Below, one piece after another: positions 62,753 through 64,000 of a stretch of 64,000 nt of DNA. The notes below the pieces were generated by a model. It did not search any database and was not told the origin of the DNA. It saw only the letters and a list, made by a program, of their open reading frames with translations. The DNA comes from Nannochloropsis salina CCMP1776 (lineage: Eukaryota; Sar; Eustigmatophyceae; Eustigmatales; Monodopsidaceae): contig SDOX01000019.1 in the NCBI GenBank assembly GCA_004565275.1, positions 120,340 through 184,339 of the forward strand, given 5' to 3'. Made by a program: the position numbers and the translations under genes. Within the stretch, counting starts at the first letter, position 1; the number at the start of each line of letters is the position of its first letter.

Positions 62753-64000
62753 ATGGGGGCGCACCAGGGATCTCCCTCCCTCTCCGCGTCTACACCACCA
62801 GACGCGCCCTCACTTCCGTTCGGCTCGCACGTCTTGGGCTTGCTCCTATGCTCTGCCATTCTCTACGTCGCCTTACGCATCCTCTTCGCCCTGGTGCATT
62901 CCCTCTTCCTCCAATCCAATCCCGCCATGCCTGGCGCACCGACCGTTCCTCGCCTGAGCGGGGGCTGGCGAAGCTGGTACTTGGCGGGTGCATGCGGGGC
63001 AAAAGCCAGCCCGCTGTCCTCCACTGCCGGGCATCCGGCCCCGTATTCCTCAAGCCCGACGGATGTGGAAAGACAACCCAACCAAGTGCACCTCCCTTGC
63101 TCCCATTGGGCCGAAACCGGGGCCCGCCAGTACATGGAGGACCGGCTCAGCTTCCGAGGCCGCTTGGGCGGCAGGGAGGATGCGAGCTTGTACGCTTGTT
63201 TCGATGGCCACGGGGGGGCACTTGCCAGTGAATTCTGCGCCCAGGAATTACCGGGGTATCTGGTGGAAAGCGAAAAAAATTGGGAAATGGCGACGAAATC
63301 AGCCTTGAAAGATGCGTTCGCGCAAACCGATGCCGCTTTCGCGCAGGCTCTGGCAGGAACGGATCGATTGGATGGAACAACCGCGCTGGTCTCTGTCGTG
63401 GTAGGCGACAAGCTCTTTGTGGCCAACGCAGGAGACTCCCGGGCCATACTCGTCCAGCGCGGCGCACGGGTGGTGCCATTGTCCCGAGACCACAAGCCAT
63501 CCTTGCCGGACGAGCTGGAGCGGATTACCGGGCTGGGAGGGAAGGTGATCTTTTGGGGTCGATGGCGGGTGGAGGGAGTCTTGGCTGTCTCCAGGGCGAT
63601 AGGGGACGCGCATTTGAAGCCGTACGTGACGCCGGAGCCGGAGGTAACGGAGTGGGAGATCACTGAGAAGGACCACTTCCTGGTCGTGGCCAGCGATGGT
63701 GCGTGCTTTGGTGGGGTGAGGTGTGGGGCAGGGGAGAGGGGTTTGTGGCCGTGTCGTCGTGGGGGGGACGCTTTCCCTTAGTCATGCATGCGAGGGTCGA
63801 AGGTAAGCTGATGTGCAGGAAGGCCTGTGAAATACACATGCTTGTGAAGCGCGTCCGGAGAAAGCGGCGGCGTCATGCGCTTCAGAGATGCGGCTGAGAT
63901 AGACGCATTCCATCCTGAACAGGTTTATGGGATGTGCTCTCCAACGAGATGGCGGCGCAAATCGTCACCAACCACGGACAAAATCTCGAGCAGGCAGCGA
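62753..64000 (+). CDS. PP2C-type protein phosphatase with N-terminal membrane segment; cut by window end
   Basis: Metal-dependent serine/threonine phosphatase of the PPM/PP2C family. Exon 1 is 62753-63698 (donor GTGCGT); exon 2 starts 63923 after CATCCTGAACAG and runs off the window. The junction rebuilds VVASDGLWDVLSNEMA, the expected PP2C block. Other motifs in order: GARQYMEDRLSF, YACFDGHGGALAS, LDGTTALVSVVVGDKLFVAN, AGDSRAILVQRG, LSRDHKPSLPDE and VLAVSRAIGDAHLK. The metal-binding aspartates of the DGHGG, DG and GD motifs are present so far as visible. About residues 25-50 are hydrophobic (VLGLLLCSAILYVALRILFA), predicting a membrane-anchored enzyme. The remaining C-terminal part (final metal aspartate) lies beyond 64000. 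Confidence 0.93.

Overview
The window is a gene-dense nuclear contig of a photosynthetic stramenopile. The closest match I can argue for is a eustigmatophyte alga of the Nannochloropsis/Microchloropsis type, but this is inference from style. The style markers are compact genes about every 2.7 kb on alternating strands, GT-AG introns of 180-500 bp, GC-rich exons, and very abundant (CCCT)n/(GGGA)n tracts in introns. Gene content also fits, with algal-type targeting leaders and a CinA-C/nucleotidyltransferase fusion. No viral or transposon element, tRNA, rRNA or CRISPR array was recognised. One N (751), an 11-base G run and an apparently collapsed gene at the left end indicate draft quality near 1-2100.

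Layout, left to right. Glycine cleavage P-protein (+, left end missing); a disordered protein with a PP1-docking-like motif (-); a two-exon small secreted peptide (+); an SLC25 mitochondrial carrier (-); a BaiN/HI0933-type flavoprotein (+); a UBAC2-like rhomboid pseudoprotease (-); a secreted class-3 lipase (+); a papain-like protease with a C-terminal membrane anchor (+); a CinA-C/NMNAT-like fusion (-); the complex I LYR subunit NDUFB9 (+); an NDR-type kinase (-); a secreted lysozyme-like protein (-).

Continuing: ribonucleotide reductase small subunit (+); HYPK (-); TMEM70-like (-); two tandem TPR-like paralogues, the second fused to an aldo/keto reductase and a DUF885-like domain (+,+); ornithine carbamoyltransferase (-); a Q/P-rich RGG protein (+); a basic disordered protein with a KEN motif (-); a second, soluble papain-like protease (+); a glutathionyl-hydroquinone reductase-like protein (+); phosphatidylinositol synthase (-); a PP2C phosphatase cut by the right edge (+).

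The genes do not form one pathway. Small themes are mitochondrial functions (GLDC, SLC25, NDUFB9, TMEM70, OTC), secreted or lumenal hydrolases (lipase, two C1A proteases, lysozyme-like protein), and cell-cycle or signalling genes (NDR kinase, RNR small subunit, PP2C, PIS). The most unusual items are the TPR-AKR-DUF885 fusion beside its stand-alone TPR paralogue, the membrane-anchored C1A protease, the lysozyme-like secreted protein, and introns that start in GGGA and end in CCCT. Exon boundaries were derived by hand from splice signals, phase and family conservation.
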